Shown: positions 47,543-55,310 of the stretch, one piece after another
Layout: each line of letters starts with the position of its first letter
Numbering within the stretch: position 1 is the first letter of the stretch
Assembly: GCF_028890485.2 (NCBI RefSeq)
Contig: NZ_JARCHV010000001.1
Coordinates: 434,001 to 498,000 of the forward strand
Origin: Planococcus sp. SK3692
GTDB lineage: Bacteria > Bacillota > Bacilli > Bacillales_A > Planococcaceae
DNA length: 64,000 nt
Direction of reading: 5' to 3'
Position numbers and translations under genes: made by a program
The notes under the pieces: model-generated
Database searches by the model: none
Seen by the model: only the letters and a program-made list of their open reading frames with translations
Told to the model about the DNA's origin: nothing

Positions 47543-48181
47543 ATGCTAGTAGAAGAAATCATGAAGAAGGATGTTTTCACGCTGCGCTCAGACCAGACCG
47601 TCCAAGACGTCCTGGATTTGTTCGAAGAAAAACGGATTCGCCATGCTCCCATCGTCGATGATGGAAAAGTGGTCGGCATCGTTACCGACCGCGATTTGAA
47701 AGATGCCATGCCTTCCATGTTCACGGTATCCCCGAAAGGCGAACCGTATAAAAAGAAAGTTTCGGAGATCATGACCAAAAATCCGATGATCGCCCATCCG
47801 CTTGATTTTGTCGAAGAGATCGCCTTGCTTTTCTATGAACAGAAGATCGGCTGCCTGCCGGTCGTCAGCCAAAATGAACTTGTTGGCTTTCTGACGGAAA
47901 CCGACTTGCTGTATACCTATATCGAATTGACCGGCGCACACCAGCCCGGCTCCCAAATCGAAATCAAAGTCCCAAACCGTTCAGGCGCACTTTATGAAGT
48001 GAGCAAAGTGTTCTATGAGCACAAAGTCAATGTCCTGAGCGTCCTCGTCTATCCGGACCGGCAAGATAATGCCAATAAGATCTTGGCTTTCCGCATCAAA
48101 ACGATGAACCCCATACCTATTATTGAAGATCTGCGCAAAGAAGGTTTCGATGTCTTATGGCCGAATCTTATTCAGGAATGA
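47543..48181 (+). CDS. acuB: AcuB, CBS-pair and ACT domain protein
   Basis: A 212-residue protein with two CBS motifs (~1-60 and ~75-130; RHAPIVDDGKVVGIVTDRDL and GCLPVVSQNELVGFLTETDLL) followed by an ACT-like domain (~138-205; IKVPNRSGALYEVSKVFYEHKVNVLSV). CBS pairs usually bind adenylates. In B. subtilis acuB belongs to the acetoin-utilisation operon acuABC, with no known biochemical activity. The ATG at 47543 follows AAAGGGGTG. Its end overlaps acuC as ATGA. Confidence 0.94.
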   Translation: MLVEEIMKKDVFTLRSDQTVQDVLDLFEEKRIRHAPIVDDGKVVGIVTDRDLKDAMPSMFTVSPKGEPYKKKVSEIMTKNPMIAHPLDFVEEIALLFYEQKIGCLPVVSQNELVGFLTETDLLYTYIELTGAHQPGSQIEIKVPNRSGALYEVSKVFYEHKVNVLSVLVYPDRQDNANKILAFRIKTMNPIPIIEDLRKEGFDVLWPNLIQE

Positions 48182-49332
48182 AAAAACACGCTGTCTTCAT
48201 CTATTCAGAAGATCAATTGGGGTATAAATTTTCTGATACGCATCCGTTCAACCAAAAACGGCTCATTCTTACCATTGATTTGCTCAGGGAAATGGACGCT
48301 CTTCCAGAGGATTTGATTGTGCCTGCACGGACTGCAACAGATGAAGAACTATTGCTCGCGCACGATCAGCGCTATATCGACATCGTCAAAAAAGCGAGCC
48401 GCGGCGAGATTACGCCGGAAGCCGGAGAAGGATACGGCATCGGCACAGAAGATACGCCGATTTTCGAAAACATGCATGAGGCGAGTGCCCGGCTGGTCGG
48501 CGGCACATTGACAGCTGTTGACCAAGTAATGGAAGGTAAAGCCGAACATGCTTTGAACCTCGGCGGCGGGTTGCACCACGGCTTTCGCGGAAAAGCATCC
48601 GGCTTTTGCATCTACAACGATAGTTCGGTCGCCATCCATTATTTGAAAGAGAAATACGGAGCGCGCGTTTTGTATATCGATACGGATGCCCACCACGGTG
48701 ATGGTGTTCAATGGTGCTTCTACGATGATCCGGAAGTATGCACGGTATCGATCCACGAAACCGGCCGCTATCTATTCCCTGGTACCGGCAATATCAACGA
48801 GCGCGGGAGCGGCCAGGGCTACGGCACTTCATTTAACTTCCCAATTGACGCCTTTACAGAAGACGAATCGTTCTTGGATATTTACCGGACCGCCATGCGT
48901 GAAATCGTTGAGCATTTCAAACCGGATGTGATTTTAAGCCAGAACGGCGCTGATGCACATTATTTGGATCCCTTGACCCATTTGAGCAGTACGATGGAGA
49001 TTTACCGTGAAATCCCGAAAATCGCCCATGAACTGGCGCATGAATTCTGCGACGGCAAGTGGATAGCGGTCGGTGGCGGCGGCTACGACATCTGGCGGGT
49101 TGTGCCGCGCGCCTGGTCGCTCCTGTGGATGGAAATGAACAGCCATCCCTTGCCGCACGGGAAGCTGCCTGAAGCATGGCTTAAGCGCTGGCAGCCTGAA
49201 TCCCCTGTTCCTTTAATCGAGACATGGGAAGATCCGGAGAATATGTACAAGCCGATTCCACGGAAAGAGGAAATCACCGAAAAAAACCAGCAAATGCTCG
49301 ATAAAGCGCTGTATATGATTCGCAATCAATAA
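48178..49332 (+). CDS. acuC: AcuC, zinc-dependent protein deacetylase
   Basis: A 384-residue class I histone-deacetylase-like enzyme that removes acetyl from AcsA and reactivates it. Active site: GGGLHHGFRGKASGFCIYND (tandem His) and the zinc ligands in YIDTDAHHGDGVQ (Asp, His) plus Asp in LSQNGADAHYLDPL; Tyr in GGGGYDIWRV. The start at 48178 (MKKHAVFIYS) aligns with B. subtilis AcuC and overlaps the acuB stop; an ATG at 48157 is also possible. It ends convergently with ccpA. The motPS genes that separate acuC from ccpA in B. subtilis are absent. Confidence 0.95.
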   Translation: MKKHAVFIYSEDQLGYKFSDTHPFNQKRLILTIDLLREMDALPEDLIVPARTATDEELLLAHDQRYIDIVKKASRGEITPEAGEGYGIGTEDTPIFENMHEASARLVGGTLTAVDQVMEGKAEHALNLGGGLHHGFRGKASGFCIYNDSSVAIHYLKEKYGARVLYIDTDAHHGDGVQWCFYDDPEVCTVSIHETGRYLFPGTGNINERGSGQGYGTSFNFPIDAFTEDESFLDIYRTAMREIVEHFKPDVILSQNGADAHYLDPLTHLSSTMEIYREIPKIAHELAHEFCDGKWIAVGGGGYDIWRVVPRAWSLLWMEMNSHPLPHGKLPEAWLKRWQPESPVPLIETWEDPENMYKPIPRKEEITEKNQQMLDKALYMIRNQ

Positions 49333-49371
49333 ATCACGCATGTTTTAGTCGGAATATTCCGCGCTTTGGAT

Positions 49372-49428
49372 AAAAAAACCACCCTTGCTTCAGGATTGAA
49401 TTCAATCCCGTCGCAAGGGCGGTTTTTT
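49372..49428. terminator. Bidirectional terminator between acuC and ccpA
   Basis: Outer arms 49373-49387 and 49413-49428 pair with one mismatch and enclose a second perfect hairpin, GGATTGAATTCAATCC. A and T runs flank the outer stem on each side. Confidence 0.85.
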
Positions 49429-49452
49429 GCTGGCTTAACTTTGTGTTCAGGC

Positions 49453-50451
49453 CTATTCGTGTTTCGTCGACTGCCGCTCTTCGAGACGGTAAGGCAGTAC
49501 AACTTGGTTTTCTTCGATTTCTTCGTTGTTCATATATTTCGTCAACAAGCGCATCGATACTGCGCCGATATCATAAAGCGGCAATGCTACAGCCGTCAAC
49601 ATCGGGCGTGCCATGCGAGCAAGCTTCGAATTTTCATAAGTGATGACTTCAACATCTTCCGGAATCCGTTTGCCGTGCGCCTCTACTTCATGAATGACAC
49701 CGATCGACATTTCATCATTGCTGACAAAATATGCTGTCGGTTCAATCGATTTCAGTGTGCGGACTGCTTCTAGGCCTTCTTCGTATGTGTTATTGCATTC
49801 GACAACCAGGTGCTCGTCATAATCGAGCCCTGCTTCTTGCAAAGCATCCTGATAAGCTTTCAACTTATGTTCGCGGTTGATTTCGGATGATAACGGACCT
49901 GAAATATAAGCGATTTTTTTATGCCCACTGTCGATGAATTTCTTGACCGCTTCATAAGCTGCGGCATAATAATCGATATTAACGGAAGCGATCGATGCTG
50001 TATCATCGATTGAACCCGCCAAGACGATCGGTGTCGGGGAACGCTCCATTTCCTTGCGCAATTCATCCGAAATGACATCGCTCATGAAGACGATGCCATC
50101 CACTTGCTTGCCAAGCATCGTTTCAAGCAATTGAAGCTCTTTGTTCGGATTTTGATCGGAATTCGACAAGATGATGTTGTAGCGATACATCGTCGCGATA
50201 TCCTCAATACCCCGTGCCAGTTCAGAATACGTGCTATTGGATATATCGGGTAAAATGACGCCGACCGTTGTTGTCTTCTTGCTCGCTAGTCCTCGAGCTA
50301 CGGCATTCGGACGATAGCCGAGTTCTTCGATCACTTTCAGTACTTTTTTTCTTGTGGCTGGTTTTACATTCTGGTTGCCATTCACTACCCGGGATACGGT
50401 AGCCATGGAAACATTTGCCTCACGTGCCACATCATAAATCGTAACGGTCAT
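49453..50451 (-). CDS. ccpA: Catabolite control protein A
   Basis: A 332-residue LacI/GalR regulator, the master of carbon catabolite control in Firmicutes. N-terminal [29 protein letters not shown] (~3-28) and hinge [23 protein letters not shown], which is characteristic of CcpA. The core (60-332) binds HPr-Ser46-P. The ATG at 50451 follows AGGAGGG. It lies downstream of aroA as in Bacillus, behind a terminator, so a promoter in 50452-50615 is likely. Likely targets in this window are citZ, acsA and the methionine gamma-lyase gene, which carry cre sites. Confidence 0.96.
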   Translation of the reverse strand: MTVTIYDVAREANVSMATVSRVVNGNQNVKPATRKKVLKVIEELGYRPNAVARGLASKKTTTVGVILPDISNSTYSELARGIEDIATMYRYNIILSNSDQNPNKELQLLETMLGKQVDGIVFMSDVISDELRKEMERSPTPIVLAGSIDDTASIASVNIDYYAAAYEAVKKFIDSGHKKIAYISGPLSSEINREHKLKAYQDALQEAGLDYDEHLVVECNNTYEEGLEAVRTLKSIEPTAYFVSNDEMSIGVIHEVEAHGKRIPEDVEVITYENSKLARMARPMLTAVALPLYDIGAVSMRLLTKYMNNEEIEENQVVLPYRLEERQSTKHE

Positions 50452-50615
50452 TTTGCGCCCTCCTGTTCCATTCTTTCATTCAATGATACGATAACCGCTT
50501 TATGAATATCAACTCTTATTATGTAATGCGGCAGTTGTTAACTGGAAAGTTCATGAAACTGTCCATCTTATAGCCCTTATTTCATCACTTTTTTCAACGG
50601 CGGCCTTTTAAAACA

Positions 50616-50643
50616 CAAAAAAGCCGGAACGAGTCCGGCTTTT
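50616..50643 (-). terminator. Terminator after aroA
   Basis: A perfect 9-bp stem (50620-50628 with 50634-50642), 5-base loop, minus-strand T run. It lies 3 bases beyond the aroA stop. The 160 bases from here to ccpA contain no other recognised element. Confidence 0.8.
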
Positions 50644-50645
50644 GA

Positions 50646-51731
50646 TCATACTTTCAATTCGTACTGCTTCATGAATTTCATCAATGAATCGTAGTATTCA
50701 TCGAATTGCGGCAAACTCATTTGCTGTTGCGCATCAGAAAGTGCGACTGCAGGATCCGGGTGGACCTCTGCCATCACGCCGTCAGCTCCGATAGCGATAG
50801 CTGCCTTAGCTGCAGGCAATAGCAAATCGCGACGTCCTGTAGAATGCGTAACATCTACAAAGACCGGCAAATGCGTTTCTTGCTTCAAGATCGGCACGGC
50901 GGAAATATCAAGCGTATTACGCGTTGCTTTTTCGTATGTGCGGATGCCACGCTCGCAAAGGATGATCTGGTCATTTCCGTTAGCGATAATGTATTCAGCT
51001 GCTTTGATGAACTCATCAACCGTAGCAGACATGCCGCGCTTCAGTAGCACCGGTTTGTTGATCTGCCCAACCGCTTTCAATAGTTCGAAGTTCTGCATGT
51101 TGCGGGCGCCGACTTGAACGACATCCAAGTAGTCCAATGCTTCTTCGAGATGATGCGGTGTCACGATTTCAGTCACAACGCCAAGCTTGTATTGATCAGC
51201 TGCTTTTTTCAGCATTTTTAAGCCTTCCAAGCCCAAGCCTTGGAAATCATATGGCGATGTACGCGGCTTGTATGCCCCGCCTCGGATCAATTTCAATCCT
51301 TTGTCACTAATAGCCTGTGCCACTTGGTCAACTTGTTCTTGTGACTCAACAGCACATGGGCCGAAGATGAACGATGGCGTGCCTTCGCCGATATTCTCGC
51401 CATTGACGGAAACGATCGTATCTTCCGCTTTTTTCTTACGGGAGACAAGAAGCGCTTTACGGCTGTCCTCTTCTTGCATATCGAGTGCTGATTTGAAGAT
51501 TTCCTTAAAGATATGGTCGACCGTTTTTTGATCGAGCGGCCCATTGTTATTGTCTTTCAAAAGATTCAGCATGTGGCGCTCGCGTAATGGATCGTACTTC
51601 GTAGCACCTTGCTTTTCCTTGATTTTCCCGATCTCCTGGATCACGGAAGCTCTCTCGTTGATAAGAGAAAGAATTTGCAGGTTTACTGCATCCACTTGTT
51701 CTCTAAGCTGTTCCAATTCTGTCTGACTCAT
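50646..51731 (-). CDS. aroA: Bifunctional chorismate mutase / DAHP synthase
   Basis: A 361-residue fusion (aroA in B. subtilis naming; also called AroG or AroF type I-beta). Residues ~1-88 are an AroQ chorismate mutase ([30 protein letters not shown]). Residues ~100-361 are the 3-deoxy-7-phosphoheptulonate synthase with [54 protein letters not shown] and [11 protein letters not shown]. It starts aromatic amino-acid synthesis and the mutase domain gives feedback control. The ATG at 51731 follows AAGGGGAAG and GTGGAG. A 21-bp palindrome lies near its promoter. Confidence 0.96.
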   Translation of the reverse strand: MSQTELEQLREQVDAVNLQILSLINERASVIQEIGKIKEKQGATKYDPLRERHMLNLLKDNNNGPLDQKTVDHIFKEIFKSALDMQEEDSRKALLVSRKKKAEDTIVSVNGENIGEGTPSFIFGPCAVESQEQVDQVAQAISDKGLKLIRGGAYKPRTSPYDFQGLGLEGLKMLKKAADQYKLGVVTEIVTPHHLEEALDYLDVVQVGARNMQNFELLKAVGQINKPVLLKRGMSATVDEFIKAAEYIIANGNDQIILCERGIRTYEKATRNTLDISAVPILKQETHLPVFVDVTHSTGRRDLLLPAAKAAIAIGADGVMAEVHPDPAVALSDAQQQMSLPQFDEYYDSLMKFMKQYELKV

Positions 51732-51769
51732 TCTCCACTTCCCCTTTCAAGAGTGACGCTATAATAGCT

Positions 51770-51790
51770 GTCATATTAACACGATATGAC
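51770..51790. promoter_or_regulatory. Palindrome at the aroA promoter
   Basis: GTCATAT-N7-ATATGAC, perfect 7-bp arms. On the minus strand it begins 2 bases after a possible -10 TATAAT (51797-51792; -35 GTGACT 17 bases upstream), so it would cover the transcription start. The binding protein is unknown. Confidence 0.55.
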
Positions 51791-51929
51791 CATTATAAGC
51801 AAACTATTCAGCAAAGTCACGAAATATGTTTAGCGATTCAACGCGCTAAAGCGTTTTCATCGAGCAATTTATCCTTAAAAAGCAGTCATAGCGCAGATTA
51901 AGAGCCTACACGAATTTTTTCGGTCATAG

Positions 51930-51959
51930 AAAAAACGGATGGAACTAGTCCATCCGCAT
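51930..51959 (-). terminator. Terminator after ytxJ
   Basis: A perfect 8-bp stem (51936-51943 with 51949-51956), 5-base loop, and TTTTTT on the minus strand. Confidence 0.85.
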
Positions 51960-51979
51960 TTCATCGTTACAGTATTCAG

Positions 51980-52309
51980 TTAAGCGATAAATGCTTCCAT
52001 CGCTTTGCTTTTGATTTTATTATGGCTGGCATGCCAGTCAACTTGCTCGCTGGCAAAATGGAAGAGTTGAGGCGATTCATGGCGAACCCCTGTTATTTCC
52101 TCGATAGCCGTAGAAAGCTCTTTATCTTCCTGGACGATCAGATAAAGGAATAATTGATGGGGATGCAATGATGCATACTGTGAATATTCTTTCCATGCGC
52201 CTGCTGAGACCGGGCAAGTACTGCTATGTTTTAACAGCCAATAATGCTGTTCATGGCCAACCGTTTGCTTAAGCTCATCCAAGTTTCTCACATGTACAAA
52301 GTTTTCCAT
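51980..52309 (-). CDS. ytxJ: YtxJ/BrxC monothiol bacilliredoxin-like protein
   Basis: A 109-residue thioredoxin-fold protein (B. subtilis YtxJ/BrxC is 108). The single redox Cys is in LLKHSSTCPVSAGAWKEY (~31), the TCPxS motif of the family. The family is linked to bacillithiol-dependent disulfide reduction. The ATG at 52309 has GGGAG upstream; a TTG five codons earlier precedes that site. It is the last gene of ytxG-ytxH-ytxJ, 17 bases after ytxH, with its own terminator. Confidence 0.9.
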   Translation of the reverse strand: MENFVHVRNLDELKQTVGHEQHYWLLKHSSTCPVSAGAWKEYSQYASLHPHQLFLYLIVQEDKELSTAIEEITGVRHESPQLFHFASEQVDWHASHNKIKSKAMEAFIA

Positions 52310-52326
52310 TTCAACCGCTCCCAAAA

Positions 52327-53136
52327 TTAATTCTTTTTGTTTTGATTGCTTTGTGGATTTGCTGATCCTTTTGCATTCGAGGAACCTTGTGAATTAGAAG
52401 ACCCTTTAGCATTTGAAGAACCTTGTGATGATGCAGAGCCTTTAGCGTTCGAAGAAGACTTTGCATCAGTTGAACCTTGAAGGCTTGCAGAAGCATTCGT
52501 TGCTGCTGATGTTTTCGAATCGTTATGGCTTGATTTGTTTTCTTCTTTCACTTCTTCAACTGCTTCTTTCAAAGCATTGGCTGTCGATGTAAATGCATCG
52601 CTTCCTGCTTTGTTGCCGTTATCGACTTTGTTTTGTACTGTCTCGAGCAACTCGACGCTTTCTTCTCCTTCAGATGAAGCCGTGCCGTCATCCATTGGAG
52701 AATTGCTGCCTTTCATATTCTTAACTTTATCGACCACTTTTGTCGATTGTTCTTTTAGTTGTTGTGTGAAGCCAGGGCCATCATTTGAATCGCTAGAGTC
52801 TTTCGACTGCTGCGCTTTTTCTTTAATCGTCGTTGCTTGTGTCTTCAAGTCTGCCTGTAGCTCTTTCCCGGCTTTAGGCGCGAAGAACAATGCTGCCGCC
52901 GCTCCCACAAGGCCGCCGACAATCATGCCTGTCAAGAAGCCAGATCCGCCATTCGATTCTTCGTAATCGTATAGGTCGTCATAGCGGCTTGATGAACCGT
53001 AGGATTGCGGTACATATTGGCTTTGTTCATATTGTCCGCCTTGGTCGCTGTATTTACCGCCTTGCGTATAATACTCGCCATTGTATTGAGATTCATTATA
53101 ATCAGGTTTCGAATACGTATTTTTGTTTTTTCCCAT
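52327..53136 (-). CDS. ytxH: YtxH-domain stress protein with serine-rich repeat tail
   Basis: A 269-residue protein. Residues 1-60 are polar (Tyr, Gln, Ser); ~65-90 form one hydrophobic segment, GFLTGMIVGGLVGAAAALFFAPKAGKELQ, the YtxH signature; then a helical Lys/Gln/Glu region (~90-205); and a C-terminal ~65-residue tail of near-repeats such as SSNAKGSASSQG and SSNAKGSSNSQG. The tail makes it longer than B. subtilis YtxH (151). The ATG at 53136 follows GGAGG; the frame is open well upstream over ytxG but without support. Middle gene of a sigma-B operon. Function unknown. Confidence 0.88.
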   Translation of the reverse strand: MGKNKNTYSKPDYNESQYNGEYYTQGGKYSDQGGQYEQSQYVPQSYGSSSRYDDLYDYEESNGGSGFLTGMIVGGLVGAAAALFFAPKAGKELQADLKTQATTIKEKAQQSKDSSDSNDGPGFTQQLKEQSTKVVDKVKNMKGSNSPMDDGTASSEGEESVELLETVQNKVDNGNKAGSDAFTSTANALKEAVEEVKEENKSSHNDSKTSAATNASASLQGSTDAKSSSNAKGSASSQGSSNAKGSSNSQGSSNAKGSANPQSNQNKKN

Positions 53137-53161
53137 TGTCCATTCCTCCATTGTGTTGGTA

Positions 53162-53656
53162 TTAATACTGGTCGCTGCTGCCTGGCAATTTCTTCTGGCC
53201 AGGAACCGGCGTGTATTGCTCTGTGCTGCGTGTTTGGTATACTTTGCGTTCTTTCCATTTATCCGCAATGCCCATTGCAACATTGCTCCACTGGACCACT
53301 TGAGCAATTTTGTCTTCATTCTGCTCGACTTGCACACCCACGCGTGAAGTGATGTGGCGAACTGTAGAATTCAAATCTGTTACAGAGTTTCCGACGCCTT
53401 TGACCGCATCGACGACACCATTCAATTTTTCCGATTTGACGGTGATGTCTTCAGCGAGTTCATTCGTCTTATGCAGTAAGTTCGTTGTCTCCAACGTGAC
53501 TCCTTGCAATTGGTTCTCCAGCCCTGAAACAGTGCCGGAAACCTCTTTTAATGTGTTCTTGAGTGAGTTCAAAGTCATCGCCAACGCTACGCATAGAATT
53601 AAAAATCCAACAGCAGCAACAATCGCGGCAATGTAAAGCAAGATTGACCAATCCAT
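53162..53656 (-). CDS. ytxG: YtxG, DUF948 membrane protein
   Basis: A 164-residue protein with one N-terminal membrane helix (~5-28) followed by a long amphipathic helical region of heptad character (~30-110; SLKNTLKEVSGTVSGLENQL, DLNSTVRHITSRV) typical of DUF948. A basic linker and polar tail end it. The ATG at 53656 follows GGAGG. First gene of ytxG-ytxH-ytxJ, a general-stress operon in B. subtilis; a clear sigma-B promoter lies upstream. Confidence 0.92.
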   Translation of the reverse strand: MDWSILLYIAAIVAAVGFLILCVALAMTLNSLKNTLKEVSGTVSGLENQLQGVTLETTNLLHKTNELAEDITVKSEKLNGVVDAVKGVGNSVTDLNSTVRHITSRVGVQVEQNEDKIAQVVQWSNVAMGIADKWKERKVYQTRSTEQYTPVPGQKKLPGSSDQY

Positions 53657-53700
53657 TCTGTTTCCTCCTTCGGTTTAGGTAAATTTCGTATACCTGTTTT

Positions 53701-53726
53701 CTACCCTGCGCTAGGTGGGTTTAAAC
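53701..53726 (-). promoter_or_regulatory. Sigma-B promoter of ytxGHJ
   Basis: On the minus strand, GTTTAA (53726-53721), a 14-base spacer and GGGTAG (53706-53701). This agrees with the sigma-B consensus GTTTAA-N12-15-GGGTAT at 11 of 12 positions. It lies about 45 bases before ytxG. Confidence 0.85.
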
Positions 53727-53820
53727 ACGCCTCTATTATTATTCGGCAAAAGCTTTTAAATGCCTGCACGCACTGCCTAAGATTTTCATTTTTGTCTGCC
53801 TCTTTTTATTTCCCTAGAAA

Positions 53821-53853
53821 AAAAGCCTAACCATAAGTTATGGTTAGGCTTTT
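53821..53853 (-). terminator. Terminator overlapping the end of murC
   Basis: A perfect 15-bp stem (53821-53835 with 53839-53853). The gene-side arm encodes the last murC codons (Lys-Lys-Ala) and its TAA stop. On the minus strand it is followed by a run of T. Confidence 0.9.
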
Positions 53854-55157
53854 TTCGGCATTGTTAAAACTTCTTCGTATGCTTGCTGGAATTTCGTTAC
53901 ATCTCCAGCTCCCATGAAAAGATATACCGCATTATTGTGGACAGCCAGTTTTTCGACATCTTCCAATTGGAGGAGCTGGCTGCCTTTGATTTTTTCCTGA
54001 AGGTCGCGAATTGTTAAAGTCCCCGCTTCTTCTCTAGCAGAACCGAAAATATCGCATAGATACACATGATCTGCTTCTTGCAGGCAATCAGCAAATTCCT
54101 GAAGGAAGGTTTGCGTCCGGCTGAATGTGTGAGGCTGGAAAATCGCGATCAACTCACGGTCCGGATACTTCTGGCTCGCTGATTGCAAAGTAGCGCGAAT
54201 TTCGGTTGGATGATGGGCATAATCATCAATCAATACGCGATCATTGATGACCGTTTCCGTAAAGCGGCGTTTGACGCCTTCATAGCTGACGAATTGGCGC
54301 TGGATGATATCCGCCGGAATGCTTTCATATTGGCATAGTGAAATGACAGCGAGTGCATTCAGCACAGCATGATCGCCAAACATCGGAATGGTGAAAGTAT
54401 GGAAGAATTCGTTGCGGATAACGACATCAAACGTCGTGCCTTCTGTCGTTTTGACAATATTGCGCGCCTGGAAATCGTTTTCTTCGCCGAACCCGTAATA
54501 GACAACCGGCACCGGCGCTTGGATCTGCTGCAAATATTCGTCGTCTCCACACGCGATGATGCACTTCTTCACTTGCTGCGCCATTTCCTGGAACGCCTTG
54601 AAGACATCGTCGATGCTGCCGAAATAATCGGGATGATCGAAATCAATATTGGTCATGATCGCATAATCGGGGTGATACGCCAAAAAGTGACGGCGGTATT
54701 CGCATGCTTCCGCAACGAAGAAATGGGAGTCTTCCTGACCCGATCCCGTGCCATCGCCGATTAGGTAAGAAACTGGCTTATAACCATTCAGCACATGTGC
54801 CATGAGACCTGTCGTCGACGTTTTTCCGTGTGCGCCGGTAATTGCCACCGAAACGTATTGCTTCATCAAATCGCCAAGGAATTGATGGTACCGGATGATG
54901 GTCGCACCGCTTTCACGGGCTTTAACCAGCTCTGGGTGTTCGTCGTTGAAGGCATTCCCGGCGACGATCGTCATATCCTGCGAAATATTTTCGGGATCGA
55001 AAGGCAAAATGGTGATGCCTCTCTCCCGCAGCCGCTCTTCTGTGAAGAAATGCTGCGCGATATCAGAGCCTTGTACCGACTCGCCCATATCATGCATGAT
55101 TTGGGCCAGCGCGCTCATGCCAGAGCCTTTAATGCCCGTAAAATGTAATACTGTCAT
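53844..55157 (-). CDS. murC: UDP-N-acetylmuramate--L-alanine ligase
   Basis: A 437-residue Mur ligase adding the first amino acid to the peptidoglycan stem. N-terminal [21 protein letters not shown] binds UDP-MurNAc, the ATP loop is [19 protein letters not shown] (~108), [12 protein letters not shown] and [12 protein letters not shown] complete the active site, and the C-domain has [20 protein letters not shown]. The ATG at 55157 follows AGGAGG. A TATAAT promoter lies about 90 bases upstream. Its end is built into a terminator. It follows sftA as in Bacillus. Confidence 0.96.
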   Translation of the reverse strand: MTVLHFTGIKGSGMSALAQIMHDMGESVQGSDIAQHFFTEERLRERGITILPFDPENISQDMTIVAGNAFNDEHPELVKARESGATIIRYHQFLGDLMKQYVSVAITGAHGKTSTTGLMAHVLNGYKPVSYLIGDGTGSGQEDSHFFVAEACEYRRHFLAYHPDYAIMTNIDFDHPDYFGSIDDVFKAFQEMAQQVKKCIIACGDDEYLQQIQAPVPVVYYGFGEENDFQARNIVKTTEGTTFDVVIRNEFFHTFTIPMFGDHAVLNALAVISLCQYESIPADIIQRQFVSYEGVKRRFTETVINDRVLIDDYAHHPTEIRATLQSASQKYPDRELIAIFQPHTFSRTQTFLQEFADCLQEADHVYLCDIFGSAREEAGTLTIRDLQEKIKGSQLLQLEDVEKLAVHNNAVYLFMGAGDVTKFQQAYEEVLTMPKKA

Positions 55158-55243
55158 AAATGAACCTCCTGTGGGAGTGGAAAATTAGTCTAGTCAAACC
55201 GCCTACGCGGAATCAATAGCTGGGGGTTTTTCACAATGCTCCG

Positions 55244-55252
55244 ATTATATCA
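55244..55252 (-). promoter_or_regulatory. Extended -10 promoter of murC
   Basis: On the minus strand, TGATATAAT, a full extended -10; the -35 (TTCGGT, 17 bases upstream) is poor. Leader of about 80 bases. Confidence 0.6.
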
Positions 55253-55310
55253 CAAAGTTCGGACGCACCGAAATAATCAATAATTCCTGAAATTTTGGCG
55301 CTGACTAGGT

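Noticed and set aside
51846-51859. cre-like CTAAAGCGTTTTCA upstream of aroA
   Set aside because: The core fits, but the first two conserved bases do not, and the distance from the likely promoter is large; kept only as a side note to the aroA palindrome.
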